DNA of 64,000 nt from contig ML133381.1 of assembly GCA_003864495.1 (NCBI GenBank), forward strand, positions 746,743-810,742, read 5' to 3'. The notes below the pieces were generated by a model that ran no database searches, was not told where the DNA came from, and worked only from the letters and a program-made list of their open reading frames with translations. Origin of the DNA: Nemopilema nomurai (taxonomy: Eukaryota > Cnidaria > Scyphozoa > Rhizostomeae > Rhizostomatidae). Below, one piece after another: positions 51,636 to 64,000 of the stretch (positions are counted from its first letter, which is position 1; each line of letters begins with the position of its first letter). The position numbers were made by a program, and so were the translations under genes.

Positions 51636-54304
51636 AATATCTTTGGGGTTTTCCTTGCAGCTTTACTCTGAAACCAAATCAGGTGCAAATTGAACAGAGC
51701 TGGCAGGGCTGGTAGTTCTCTTCCACACCCTATGAGAAATCAAAGAAAGTGCATTCAATTGCTCCTTTCTCCCAACATTTTCATCTTAAGAAAAAGAAAA
51801 CAATCTACCTTTCCTTCTTTTTGCTTGTTCTAGAAAAATTTCGATTTTCATTTCAGAAGTGATGATTAATCACTTTGCCTAAAGCCAATGCAAATCGTGT
51901 TTAAGAAGCTTAAGTGCATTTTGGGATCAAAGACCAGATCTCCGAATTAGGGAAAACAACAAAGGGGTCTGCAAGGGGTTCGCTGATTACGCTGTTTTAA
52001 AGGAACGACACAGAAAAATCAATGGAATAATTCTTGAAACTCCGCATTAGAGCAATGACTTAGTGCATGCAGATCAAGGCAGCAAAATTAAAAGTTATTG
52101 GGACGGTATAATCGACTGTCAATGGCCAAACCCTACCGTGGTGTTGTTTTGGCGCCATTTTTTGCTGACTTGATCACGCATTCTCTGCGGCGATTGACAA
52201 TCTGAGAGGAATGCCTTCCATCAGCCTACAATTGAATATCTTCGCTCGTTAGTCAATTAGGCCTTTGTTAGTCTGACAAAATGTAAGAGGAACTTTGATT
52301 TGTTTTAACTCTTTTTCAATGACCACAGTCATCAAATTATTAGTTTGACGTTCCCCTGTGATCATTTGTTGACAGTGTGCAATGCACTTCAATAGCATAA
52401 AAGAAACAAAAAATACCTGCAGATATTAAACACGCATTTTTCGTTTAGAAACAAGTTGTAAGATGTGGTAGACTCACTTTTGAAAGTTAAGAAGCAGCCC
52501 TAACATATTGAAAATACCGAGAAACTTTTTTAATTTGAAGTTTTGATTTTCCGAGTTGCCACGCAAAACAATCAGGGTATTGAACATTACTGTCTATTGC
52601 AACACTACATTTAACATTTAGTTGAGGGGAGCAAGGATGTTGAGGGATTTAAAGAAGCTATCGTTTTCCCATTCTTCGCAAAATCATATTACATGAGCTA
52701 ATATCTGAATGTGAGTGGACTATTTACCTTACCTTGGAAGCACGTTTATTGGGTTCATTGCCTAAAAAATTTAAGAAACATTTAAAAGACTTTCGACAGC
52801 AAAATGGCTAAAAGATTCAAGAAACTGCCAATCTGCATCAGACCTTGCGTGCATGCCTTACATGCTGCAAGTAACTAAAGGCATAATATGCAGGCTTCAT
52901 TTCAAAATAGCCATAAACATGACATTGTTTATTCATTCTGCAGCTGCATGTACCTAACACAAATCAAGTTCGATGAGTAGCATTTTCCAAATTTAAGCAT
53001 TCAAGGTAGGGAAATTCGGAAACATTACAAAGCAGATATCAAGAAATTGTTTGCTGAAAAAGACTTCATTAGAAGTGATCGGAGCTCCGCGAGGGCATTA
53101 TCAACTGTCCAAGAGCATAAGAGTGCTAACGTTTTTATTAAATGACTTCCATGACATCATTGAATGAAATCAAGCAAAAAGCCTCAATGCATGCAAATCA
53201 GCCTAAGAGACTGGAAAATATTGCAAAGTAGGACCCTGACCCCTTGCCTATTACCAGATATTATTTACATTTCATTTTTGAAGAAAAGAATTCCTGTTAT
53301 CCCCCTTCCCTAGATCCTTCGTTTCACGTCAAAGCACATCTTCAGTTCACATCACAGAACATGCATCTGGCACAGTCTTTCTTTTCACTCCGAGTTGTTT
53401 GTTTCTGAAAAGGGGTTTTTAGTGGGTCTCAAAGAATCTTGTTGAATAATGCCAACCATCGCGATATATAAAAGACCAAAATTTAATCTAATTGGAGAAA
53501 GAGGATAAGTTACACCGAAAACCCTCCTTTGCTAAAGAAAGTGATGCCCTTCCACGTCTGATTAACTGCGTTAGTGATACCATTTTCGATTTTTCTAATA
53601 CTTTCCATGAAGATAGTTACCTTTTCCTTTTTACAAAGCATCAATTTTAATTTCAAGATGGAAAAAATCAAAGAATATACTTTGATTGAAAATCTTCAAA
53701 AGATTTATGAAATGAACAAAATTATAAGAAGAATTCTTCACCGGAGTGGATGACATTATCTTTGCAATAAATGCTATCAGATCTTTTACTTATAAAATAC
53801 GCAAATCTTTCTTAAGTATTAAGTGAATTTAATTTTCCTTATCTCGCAGTTGAAATCCAGTTTTATAGATATTGGCTAATGTTCTTAAAGGTATACTGTT
53901 GAGCTCCGCATAAGAAGCTTGGCAAAGCGATGCCGTGAACGATACCATTGTCCATGTCTAAAATAAAACAGCCTCCCACACCCTCTGGCAGTCCTTTGGC
54001 GGCCTTTTTCCTTTCTCTGCTGTTCGTACGCTCAAAAAGTTCCCAACCTTTCTGTTGATACTTTGCGAAACTTTCATTACATCACTAATCCTGTGGGTGT
54101 TCATAAGGAATTCTATTACAAGTTGTCAGCTTTTCAAATCATCTTCGAAATTCTTCTCCGTTTCCAAAACATGAAAAATTAATAAGATCTGCGGGAAATT
54201 AAGCATGAATTTTTTATTGCTCACAACAGTTTGGCCAGAAAGCATCAGCCTCTCGCTCTGGCAAGCGACAGTTTCGTCGTGACGTTTGCCCGATTGTTTT
54301 AATG
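51636..54304. other. Intergenic region TMTC1-like / tektin
   Basis: About 2.7 kb with only short, unconvincing ORFs. It should contain both divergent promoters. No repeat, RNA gene or coding exon can be supported. Confidence 0.4.
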
Positions 54305-54317
54305 GTTGCTAGGTTAC
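54305..54317 (+). promoter_or_regulatory. X-box-like RFX site upstream of the tektin gene
   Basis: GTTGCTAGGTTAC is one base from a perfect imperfect-palindrome X-box (GTTGCT-A-GGTAAC type). It lies about 136 bases before the tektin ATG, where RFX sites of ciliary genes are usually found. Inferred from motif and context only. Confidence 0.4.
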
Positions 54318-54452
54318 CCTCGACAAAAGAACACGCATACAAGGGCCTCGCGAACACAAGACCAGAAACACAATCACATGTGAGGTGCCTGAGTAGAATG
54401 TACTGCACGGTAGGTGATAAATTATTTCAAAGTTAATGTGTTGCTCGCAACA

Positions 54453-57400
54453 ATGCAGACAGAGATTGTCCAGATTGGGACGAAATTAAACCCACAGGAA
54501 TGGAAGGCATCGAACTACGCTCACTATTTCAACTCCAAGAAGGAGCTCGAGCAGTCGAAACTGCTTAGGGATGCGACGCTCCATCTGTGTGGGAAGGCAG
54601 CAGAGCGGTCCCGAAGTAATCAACTTGCTGCCACTAGGAAACTAGACACACGACTTCAGAATGTGTCGTCCTGGAAAAGCAATGTTGACAAGGAGAAGCT
54701 GGCAGTGGCCAACGAAATGCATGCACTTCGCTACCACATTAGCTTGCTGAAGAATGCCCTAAGTGCCACGGAAATACCCCTGGAGATACCGAAGAAGGCG
54801 CTGGCTGTCAGAAGAAAGCGAACAGGCAGTGATCTGGTCAGAGATCAAGTGGAAATCGAGCTTTATAAGGTCAGCTAACCGAATTATCCAGTCCTGTATT
54901 TTTCAAACATCTAAAGTCTGTTATGCTATGCCTGTTTTGTTTCATGTTTTTATTGTTTGACATTTGCTTGCTCAAGTAGGCTGTTTGGGGAAAACTGTTT
55001 CGTTACTCTCGTCCCTCACTAGGCCTCATTCTGTTTTGACACCGTTAAAACACCAAAATTATTTCTACCTGTTTTTGTTTGTTGGAGACTAGCCTATTTC
55101 AAGCCTCAATCAAAAAGTGCTTAGACAAATTATCCATAAAAATATAATCTATTCAAATGTGATTTGGAACACTGGCTGCATTATCTTTGCTCAAACGGTG
55201 AGCCATTTTTGATTAGGGATGGCCTGTCGACAACAGACAATGAAAAAGTCGTTGTCAATGACGCGGTAACCAGGATCATTCAATATGGCCGGGCAGCGGT
55301 CTCCGCGAACAATCAAGGGCGAAGGGAAAGCAAACAACGTAATGCTGTGGTATTTCAGAAAAGTCTTGTCTTTGTTCGCCAATCGGAATATGAGATGACA
55401 GGGATGTTCGTAAAATATTTGGAAAACATGGGAGGGGGAGGTGGTCAAGGATCTTTTTTCTTCTCAATAGTTTAGCCCTTATTTTCCAACTCCCTGATAG
55501 AAGGATCTCCACGCAAAACCCGTGTAAATCTTCGAGATGATTCACTGCACAACTGTTATCCAAAGGTGAAAATAACTTGGAAAGTTCACAGTTAAGTGTG
55601 GGGATGAATGAGTATACATTAATGCAATCAATTGACAAGATTTTTTAGCTATTGCGACAATCCAGTGATATTTGAATAATTTTTCACTTTTCATAATTGT
55701 CCTTGACCTTTTCTTTTTCATAATTGATAATAATAATAATTGATAAAATGTAGTGTTGCCTTGAGTTTCTATTACTAGAATTCGTATTAACGATTTATCT
55801 ACAAAAACCACTTCGAAAAATCGTAAATATTGTGATAGGAAATAAGTTTGCTGAAAGAGTTTACTCCGGCGGGAAATTTTAGCCCTCTGTTATGGCTCTA
55901 AGTCGCTAGAGCGACTTGTGTTTGTTCGTTTCCTTTAGAGGATGTTTCCATGGCAATTTCGTACCCTAATTTATCACTGTACCTGTGTCACCCCTTACGC
56001 AACGATGACAGCTAACCATGTGTTGGTTGAATCACTCTGATTTTCGCCCCCGCAAAGTTGACCTTTACCAAAAGCAGCTGTTTATCGCGCCCACTGAGGC
56101 TATTTTATCACGCCAATTCTTGCTTTTGAAAAGAAACGGGTGTTTCTAGTGGTACTTCATCTCTTTGTGGTAGTCTATTTACCCATAATTGTGATTTTCG
56201 TGGTGGAAGTTTCGGATAACCAGCTTTGTTCGAATGCAAGATCGAGGGAAAGCTCGAAATTCGCCAGCACATCCCGTTCTCAAGATCAGATTTAAGCAGT
56301 TAGAACCGAAAAGCTTTTATTAAAAATTCATAGCCCGACATCCCATTAAAATGCTGCCGGTGTCCTTCGATGTTCTTGCATTTAATTACCCATGCCAAAG
56401 TGACCCTCCCGCGGGTCAATCACGAAACCAAAGTCACAGAAGTCAATTTTCTACGCATTTCTTTTGATTAACACTTAGGCCTTCATATATATATTCACTG
56501 TTCAATGAGAAGCCAGGCAAGAGGAAACGGTACCTGTAGTATCTAACTCGTTTGCAATCATGGAAGGACCATTAAATCTTGAAATTAGAGGAAGATTGGA
56601 ATCGTGGCAAACTAGTCGTGAAGATGATTGATACTAGATTTTAATCGTGAGAGACGAAGTTAGAGCAAAAGTCAAGAATGGTGGAAAATATTTTTACGTT
56701 ATCGTCTTGTACATCAGCATTTTGGCGTGTACTTTTGTTATGTCTACTTTAGCCTACGTTACTCCTTTTGTGAGCGTGTGTTTTTACTCCCACAGGAGAT
56801 CGAGTTGATAAGCAGCGTTCAAGAGTCGTTAAGACGCACAATAGAGCAAGCCATGAACCAGTTCAGGTGGGACTTCTTTTGTCTAATAATTATGAATCAA
56901 ATAAAAGAGTCTTTATCAAATGCCACTACTGAATGAATAAAGGATGTGACTGTTTCTTCCACTCTGTGGCAATGATAGCATTAAAAGTGTTTCCGACAAC
57001 TGTTTCCCTTTCAATGGGATATTCTTCATTGTTATCTAATTCTCCCCACGCTGCAACTTTTGGACCATTTTTTGTAATAAACAAGGACATACAGTTGTGC
57101 AAACATTAGTAATCGTTGCGTCACAAGGTTTTCTTTCTTAATGTCATTTGTTATGATTTCCTGTTGGTTTTTTGTAGGAGGTCCTTCCTATGGACAGTGA
57201 CGTTTTTATTTTTTCTTATGAAGAATTTGCTATCAATAAATTAATAGATCCAAGCGAGTTGGAAAATGGCGTGAGCTTTGTCTCTATTTTCAATTGGTTT
57301 CAGAAGAGAAAACTGTTTAGCTGATTAAACTGATACCAAAGTGGATCTGTATTAAGGGGAAGATGTTAAGTCCTGGGAGCTGTTAAGGCTTGGCAATCGA

Positions 57401-60400
57401 CATATTTTCCGAGCAGAGTGAATTATGGGAATTGCTTGCGTCATATCTCAATGTGGGTGGCTGGCCGTGAAGGGATCATTAAGATGCTATTGAAAATTTA
57501 GAATTAACTGTAAAAAAGTTAGAATTGTTCTTTTTTAAATTTTATTCCCACTGAGGCTTGTGAGCCAATCACATATACCGTTTTATAAAACGTGGAAACA
57601 CAGTTCTAATTTCTTAACGCCAAACTCTTGCTTTTTAACTCTGAGACGCATTGAACCCAGTTTCCTTGCTAGTAAATACGCCACCATCGCTCACTAAACA
57701 AACAACAAGTTCAACGTGGCAAAAGAATACAAGCGGCCTCGCTCATTCTGCTTTGCTTTAAAGAGTCTGGTACCAAGGGTATCCAAACCCAGGCGGCCAA
57801 CAAAATTATACACAGAGCTCGCATTCACTAAAATGCATTCTGTAATTAAAATTAATTTTTCTATAATCCCATACGAAGCGAATATCTTAAAAGGAATTGA
57901 ATCATGGTAAATAGCGGTTCTCCGTTGGGAGTTTGTCTGTTTTCATGCGATAAGTTTGTTGTCATGTGATCAGACATCAGCTGCGAGATTATTACACCGT
58001 GTGTGCAGTTTGCTTGACAGTTAATCAGATTGGCAAAGCTATCATAATAAAGCAATTTTTACAATTTGGGTCTACGCTTTCCATTTACCATGGCTCAATG
58101 TCTTTAGGAAAGGGTCTGGAACATAGCCTGAAAAGGTTTCTTGACAGTATGTTGAGTTTTAATTTGAATGAAAGGCATCTAGATTGGGGATAAAAAGACC
58201 ATTAGTGTATTAACAACGCAAATCTTCGAAAGGGCATGTCATTGGCCTGGTTGCTTTTAGTTGCTAATCAGTTATTTGAGCTTTCTACAAACACTACGAT
58301 ACCGAAAAAGATGATTCGTAAATATTGTGCAAACTTTTGATTAGCAACTGGCTTGATCAGAAATTAATATTTGGCAAATGACGCCAATGCTGTTGATTGA
58401 AAGTATTTGAGATTTGCCCATCTTTGTTATTCATCGTCATCACAGAAGCATCTGGGAATTCAGCTTGCTACTATCAATAAACAGCTGAAGAGATTACTAA
58501 CTAGAAATCCACCTTTTATGGCACGAGGACTAACTTATTTATTCCTCCCCTTTCATATTTATGTCTATAATGTCTTTTTATCACTTCTTCCATGTTCACT
58601 TCCACCGTTCCATGTTATCGAATTCTGTCGAAGTCTTGGCAAACCTTTATCCTCTTTTGAACTCTTATATATTCTTGCACTTTGTATTTGTTGCATATTT
58701 TTGCATATGTTTGAATCTGACGATGGTGCATATTTTCATTTTCGCACATCAAACTTGCAATCATGATTACGTCATCATGTACGTGTATACTATGGATAAA
58801 TCAATTGCCACTGTTATTCGAAACGCTACTGAATTTGCTTTTTTGCAGGTGACATTCCTATCACCACAAATACTTACTGTCTTGGTTAAATATTTGCAGC
58901 AAAAGCAGGTCATTTTGTAAAATAATTAGAAAACATCCATGGCAAAATGGATGGTACACATAAGTAAGATTCGTCAGTTCCATTATTATTGATATTCCCC
59001 GGTGCTTGCCCTGCAAATGGCTTCGCGACCTCTAAAACTAATCTCAGTGATCCGTCTTGGAATGTCAAAGCAAAAGTCTTTTCCTCTCTTATTACATTCT
59101 AGTTAACTATTAAGATGAAACAGGAAAACGAAAATCGCCTCAACAAACGTCGAAAATTGGTGATCTATGCAAGCTTTCTCTTCACGGAATAAAAAATTTG
59201 GGGAAAGAAGACGAAGTCCAATATAAGGATATTGAGGATATGCATTCTAGAGCTTTTATAGTTTATTCCAGACAGCTGTGTAAAAGACAGGTCTTGCCCT
59301 AGATTTTATGGACATGACTTGTTGTATCATAGCCCAGAAGCACCAAGACTATATGACGTATGGGAATCGAAGCTGGATAAACTATTCAAATAGTGTAAAT
59401 ATTTTAGTTAAGTCTGCACCTTCCAAAAATCTGTCATGATGGTATTCCATTCTGTCGTTTTAGAGACCTTGAATCTTGTCTTAAGCGCCTCCACAAGGAC
59501 AGCACGGACAAGAGATCCGCAATGTCTAAAGACAACACCGCTTACAATCTGAACAACATGTCTGATTTCCTGGGATACCACAAGCACGCAGTGGAATATG
59601 ATTCAAAGTACGTTACCTTTTTTGCTCCCAGTCTCCTTGAAAAATATTTAATTACAAAGAGAGTTTATCTGACTCCAGAAAGGTATATAAAGTGAAGGAG
59701 TCTTCATCTGAAAAATGATTTCGATCGTGTTTATTACTGTCAGCCTATTTTTATATAAACGATTATTATCATGATTATTTTGGACTCACAAACGTCAAGT
59801 TATCCAACCAGAAAGTGTAAAGTTAATTTGTTGAACATTTTGATTTAGCCTCGTTTGGAGTAAGAAACCGCGTGGGTAGAAAATTGCCGAGGAAGAGAGT
59901 TAGAAATAAATGTTGTTTAGACCCCCGTTTAAACAGAGTTAATCCCCCTCGTCATTCGCATTCCAGCCTCGCACTTATAGGTCGGGCGGTCAGACCGAGG
60001 CTGTTTATCCGGGACCCCCCTTAAGTAGGCGTTCCTACTCACGCGTGCTCCTACTGAGGCACGCATGGCCTTGGACTCGCCACAACCGTTTGTTGTGGCC
60101 TCGTAAGTTGTGCAAATCGCGTTCCCACCCTCCCACCCTCTTCTTCTGCCCTACCTCGTTCTTCCACCTTGCTGTCATTCTATTCCCGAGGACCTTTTCG
60201 TCTTACGGGCAGGTGCATCAGGCGGGAATATGATTCCCAGTGGTGACACCGACATAAAGAATCGGTATTATCCAGGCAGTAGAAGGGCTGGTGCACCTAG
60301 CAAGCCCACTTCCTGGAATCTTAGCTTAGGACTTAGGGCCTTGGAGTAAATGGGGCAAGACATGTTGGGTTATAGTCATAAGTCAGTTAGATTAATATTA

Positions 60401-61784
60401 TTGTCTTGGAATGTATTGTTTCGATGTAAGAGGGTGGGGTTAAGTTGTTTTATCAAGTATGTGAACATTGTGAGTTTGTGTATCGGGACAAATCGGCACA
60501 AAAACACAGGGAAGAATAGTTAAAGATTTGCTAGTAAAAAAGTATCCACGCTCTGTAAATACTTATGGCAGTTGGCAATTCAAATGTCAATCGTAATAGT
60601 AACAATTGCTTGTATTAATCTTTTTCATTACAAGTGCTGTGAGTCCAACAGAATGGGAAGCGTATTCGGAAAACAACATTGCAAAGGCTCGAAACTCCAG
60701 GTCGATGTCGGAGAATTTGCGCAAGAAGATACAAGATTTGCTTGGCAAAGCGTTTCAACAGCTTAATGAACAGAACGGAAAGGTCCAGCTTGCATTTGGA
60801 AAAAGAATCACGGAGACCACTAATGCCAAAAGGCAGCTGGAAATGCAGCATAGAAAGGCAGGTTTTTGCAAAGAGGTCACTGTGAATGTTTGAGGAAAGG
60901 AGCTCGATTAGCACTTAAATAGGCCGCAGGGTGACTTTGTTTCAATTTTGGCGGCTCCCCTGTTTGGCATAACAAAAATAAAGGCCCATCAGTTATCAGT
61001 TAGGGATGCAAAGACTTGGGTGTTTCTAATGTCTCTTATTTCAACCCAACTCTTTAGTTCGATTCATCAATGTCTCTCATGGAAATGTCGCTAAAGAGGT
61101 TTATTATATTAGTTCGTAATATGGTCATGAATGGCAAACATAATATAGCTTTGCTTGAAGATACATGAATCTGTAAAGTGATACGTGATCTATTTTCAAA
61201 TGTTAGCAAAGAATGTCAAGTTCACATTAATTTCCTTAACTGTTCATGATGCATTAGTTAAAACATTTCAAAATGTTTTTACTCAATAGATACTAGGAGA
61301 AATCGAGAATATGCAGGACAGCATAGACATGTTGGAAAAGCAAATGGCTGATCTCCAGATGCACATGAAAGTCAACAATACGAGGCTCGAGCACCGAACA
61401 TGGCGTCCGAACATCGAGCTGTGCAGAGATAACCCAAAACACAGCCTCGTTTCGGAGTATCATTACATTTCTGGTGATATCTCGGCAGTGAGGAGGCGCC
61501 TGAATGATTCGCGCATGGCCCTTGAGCGGCTGAATAACCGAAAGTGGGAGTTGGAGCAGGAGATAAACGTGAAGACGTTTACATTGTTCATTGACAAAGA
61601 TCAGTGCGGCAAGCTGCGGAGGCAGATGGATTGGCGCCCTTTTATGCAGCGCCAGACCGGGACGTTGATGAGCATACAGCAGAGGCCATTGTCGTCCCCA
61701 ATCAAGTATTCCCCGAAACAGCTCTCCATCGATAGCTTGCCAGGCTCCCGTCTCAGCAACAGAGGACCGCTGCTTACATACTAA
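54453..61784 (+). CDS. TEKT4: Tektin, closest to tektin-4
   Basis: Tektins are coiled-coil filament proteins inside axonemal doublet microtubules of cilia and flagella. Five exons: 54453-54869, 56796-56866, 59464-59607, 60635-60857, 61290-61784; 1350 bases, 449 aa plus stop (human TEKT4 435 aa). Segments: VSSWKSNVDKEKLAVANEMH, LSATEIPLEIP, GSDLVRDQVEIELYKEIELI (tektin-4 NLVRDHVETELLKEAELI), TIEQAMNQFR, SVSPTEWEAYSENNIAKARN, VQLAFGKRI, and the tektin nonapeptide RPNIELCRD at residues 324-332, then LFIDKDQCGKLRR. The C-terminal 45 residues (Ser/Pro/Leu-rich) have no counterpart in typical tektins. The last intron fits only with a GC donor (AAAG/GCAGGT) if family spacing is kept. A GT donor four bases on with an acceptor seven bases on would also stay in frame, one residue shorter. 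Paralogue assignment is moderate; family certain. Confidence 0.9.
59890..60350. mobile_element. GC-rich insertion in tektin intron 3, possible retroelement fragment
   Basis: A block of C/G-rich sequence contrasts sharply with the AT-rich intron on both sides: ACCCCCG, GGTCGGGCGGTCAGACCGAGG, CCGGGACCCCCC, then pyrimidine-rich CCCACCCTCCCACCCTC. It has no long ORF and I do not recognise a family. The composition shift and intronic position suggest an inserted element. Confidence 0.3.
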
Positions 61785-61827
61785 CTCTGCACATCAGCTG
61801 ACAGGACTGACGGGTGTTCGCACGAGA

Positions 61828-61833
61828 AATAAA
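61828..61833 (+). terminator. Polyadenylation signal of the tektin gene
   Basis: AATAAA 44 bases after the tektin stop codon, giving a very short 3' UTR. Confidence 0.6.
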
Positions 61834-62648
61834 CCGTCACAATTCCTTGAAACGATAATGAACCCGTCCACAAACATATTTCATTATAGGGCAATTTACA
61901 TAGGTTAAAAGACAGAATCGAGTTTGTTTGGGGCAAGCCGCTCATCTTAAGCATCTATTCCTTTTCTTGCTCTATCGTTTCTTATTCACCTTGCCTTTCA
62001 ATTTCTCGAAGTTTTTAGACTGATGTATCAATCATAGGACACCTCTATAAAGTTAAAAGTTTGCCACCATCCGTGCTGCTAAAAAGCCCTCTTCAAACCT
62101 TTCCTTGAAACTGATTTAGAACTTACAATGCTTTGTTAATTTATCTTTAGCTGCTGTATACTCGTGATTGATTGTGCAAATGGATCTAGTCATTCTCCGT
62201 ACTCATCATTTCATATTAATTGGTATGATGCATTCAGTTGATCTTCAGTTGATTTCCAATTGTAAATTATTCCTTAAAGGTTTTGTTTCTATTTCCACAT
62301 CTTTATTTTTAAAAGGACATTATTTTTTCATTACTTCATGATCTCAGCCTAGATTGAAGACTTAGAAATAGTATTTCTTTCAAATTTTGGTTTAGTTTCT
62401 TTGTATTTCTTTCTGCAATCAGGTAGAATTTTTTATTCAGTCATAATATTCATGGGTCAATATCAAAGAGTCTGAATGCCGATAGATTAAGAAGAAGGAT
62501 CAGAAGAGGGCAGAGGCAGCAGCGTGGTGATCCACTGTTCTGAAAGATGAACTTGGTTAATATCAATGACAAACAGCATCAAGAGCTGGTCATGCACTGA
62601 ACATTGCTCACTTGTTCAGTGTGTGGACATCCAGAAAATTTTGGTGGT

Positions 62649-63196
62649 GGCAAAACGACTGAACATTGTCCAGTGAACTTTTACACTGTGGAAGAATGCG
62701 CGCGGGAAAACTAGCTACAAAACCTGCCAGGCTCGTAAAAATCGCCGTACTCGTGCTCTCTGCCATCGCTTTCCACATCGGAATTAAAGTTAATATCTTC
62801 AGAAGTTTCGTCGTTACCAATGAAATGCCTTTTCCTGCTCTTCTTCGAATTGAAGTTTAATGTTGATTCCATTTCTTCCCACGGTGTTTAAAGCTTGTTG
62901 AAGATTTGAATATTGGAAATAAATTTGCGCCAAATCCAATCCATTACATTCATTGCGCGTGCGCGAACTGGACAATGTTCAGTAGAGTGGCAAAACGACT
63001 GAACATTTCTCTACAACATCTATGAACAAAAGAATTTTAATCCTGTCCACTGAACATTTTTGCTTACCTTCAAAATCGACTGAACAACACTCAACATCAC
63101 TGAACAAGACTGGACAAGGTGGCAAAACGACGCAACATTCACGCTGGACATTTGTCCAGTGCAGTTCAGTGAAAATGTCCAGTCGTTTTGCCGGGG
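62649..63196. mobile_element. MITE-like cluster of inverted and direct repeats
   Basis: The word GGCAAAACGACTGAACAT occurs at 62649 and 62989, degenerate at 63121 (GGCAAAACGACGCAACAT), and inverted at 63180-63192 (CAGTCGTTTTGCC). An inverted ACTGGACAATGTTCAGT (62967-62983) pairs with ACTGAACATTGTCCAGT at the left end. Outer arms at 62649-62679 and 63167-63192 form terminal inverted repeats of about 26-30 bases. No transposase is encoded. Fits a small non-autonomous DNA transposon, perhaps one copy nested in another. Confidence 0.55.
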
Positions 63197-64000
63197 CTTT
63201 AGGGTAGGGAGTCCTTCGTGTCACAAAATAGATATTGAACCGAAAGAGCCATAAGCGATCCCTGAAGAACTCTTGATATGTCAACACGGCAACAGTTTAT
63301 CTCTGTTTGCTGCTGAAGGGATTTTTTTACTGATGTTGGCTATGAAGTTCTCGATGACGTGTGTGTGCTACTGGCAATTTTGCACATCTCGGGCACATTT
63401 CGTTCGAGCTGGCGCATAATGATAGCAAGAGGAAGCTTCTTGGAAAATTATAGTAATGGTTAGTAGTTATGGTTATGGAAGATTGACATTCAGTAATTTG
63501 TCGAAGATATATTTTTATTTGAACATGGTTAACATGACATGGTAAATGTGTCATTTGCTGATTAAACAGTAAATAAAAAAACATTTTAACTCATCAGTTC
63601 GACTTTGTCGCTTAACACAGTAACTTCATATATGTAATCATAGCAATAAGAGACGTTGGAGATCTGTTCAAAAATTTACAAATATGTTGATAATGTGATC
63701 ATTTCGGATGTGATCTAATAAACATTTTTTTATAATGAAACTTTATTTTTTACTGAGCCTCAATATTATACAAAAAATTTCGATTTTGAGCCTATGTTTA
63801 TTCTTAAATTGTTCTTTCCCAACACAAGGCGGGAATTCGCCTTAAGATCAAAGGAAAATATTAAATCTTTATTGAAGGGCTGCTTCAACGTAAATTTCAA
63901 CAAAAACAAAGAGAGTAACGAACGTGACGCAAAATAATAATGTAAATTGGTTTCAAAATATGGCAGGTTCCGAGCTAAATGTTCGGCACGACTTCAGAAT
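63197..64000. other. Right-end intergenic sequence
   Basis: AT-rich sequence with only short ORFs; nothing supported. The stretch 61834-62594 between the tektin 3' end and the repeat cluster is likewise empty. Confidence 0.4.

Noticed and set aside
55895..55918. Short hairpin (AAGTCGCT-AG-AGCGACTT) in tektin intron 1
   Set aside because: An eight-base stem is expected by chance in a window of this size and has no further context.
57178..57324. Open stretch after a good acceptor (TTTGTAG/GAGGTCC) in tektin intron 2
   Set aside because: Tektin exons 2 and 3 join in phase and in family register without it, and entering from exon 2 gives a stop after about 20 residues. Possibly a cryptic alternative end, not called.

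Overview
This is a eukaryotic, almost certainly animal (metazoan) nuclear window. It is AT-rich, its genes are split by many short GT-AG introns, and the recognisable genes have animal-typical families and near-vertebrate exon phasing (TALPID3/KIAA0586, MRPL4, GLRX5, TSNAX, POLR2G, TMTC1, a tektin). The mix of ciliary genes, compact genes and low divergence from vertebrate proteins suggests an invertebrate, possibly an anthozoan cnidarian. That placement is an inference and cannot be proved from this sequence.

Layout from left to right. 1-5.5 kb (minus): the 5' part of a TALPID3 (KIAA0586) homologue, eight coding exons, running off the left edge; a probable non-coding leader exon lies near 6.1-6.25 kb. 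7.5-23.68 kb: a head-to-tail tandem array of five near-identical units of about 3.3 kb plus a relict sixth. Each unit carries its own CRE (TGACGTCA), a TATA-like box, a multi-exon gene and 3' flank. The gene encodes a protein I do not recognise: a myristoylation/palmitoylation-type N-terminus (MGSCLSKF), a basic segment, and an acidic/globular 239-residue C-terminal part. Only copies 2 and 3 keep the full-length (353 aa) reading frame open; the 239 aa part is intact in all five. 23.9-28.1 kb (minus): MRPL4, nine exons. 29.1-29.6 kb (plus): intronless GLRX5. 31.1-31.9 kb (minus): intronless TSNAX. 32.3-36.6 kb (plus): POLR2G (RPB7), nine exons, 172 aa. 38.6-51.6 kb (minus): TMTC1-like, nineteen exons, with a one-base frameshift in exon 1. 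54.45-61.8 kb (plus): tektin-4-like, five exons, with a probable GC-AG intron and an X-box-like site upstream. 62.6-63.2 kb: inverted and direct repeats resembling a small non-autonomous DNA transposon.

The single-copy genes are housekeeping or ciliary genes: mitochondrial translation (MRPL4), Fe-S cluster assembly (GLRX5), small-RNA/tRNA processing (TSNAX), transcription (POLR2G), ER O-mannosylation (TMTC), and cilium (TALPID3, tektin). MRPL4/GLRX5 and TSNAX/POLR2G are arranged head to head; the other neighbours are mostly convergent. The tandem array of an unrecognised, CRE/TATA-driven, probably membrane-anchored protein is the outstanding feature. All splice sites below were read by eye, checking phase and family alignment; no search or alignment software was run.
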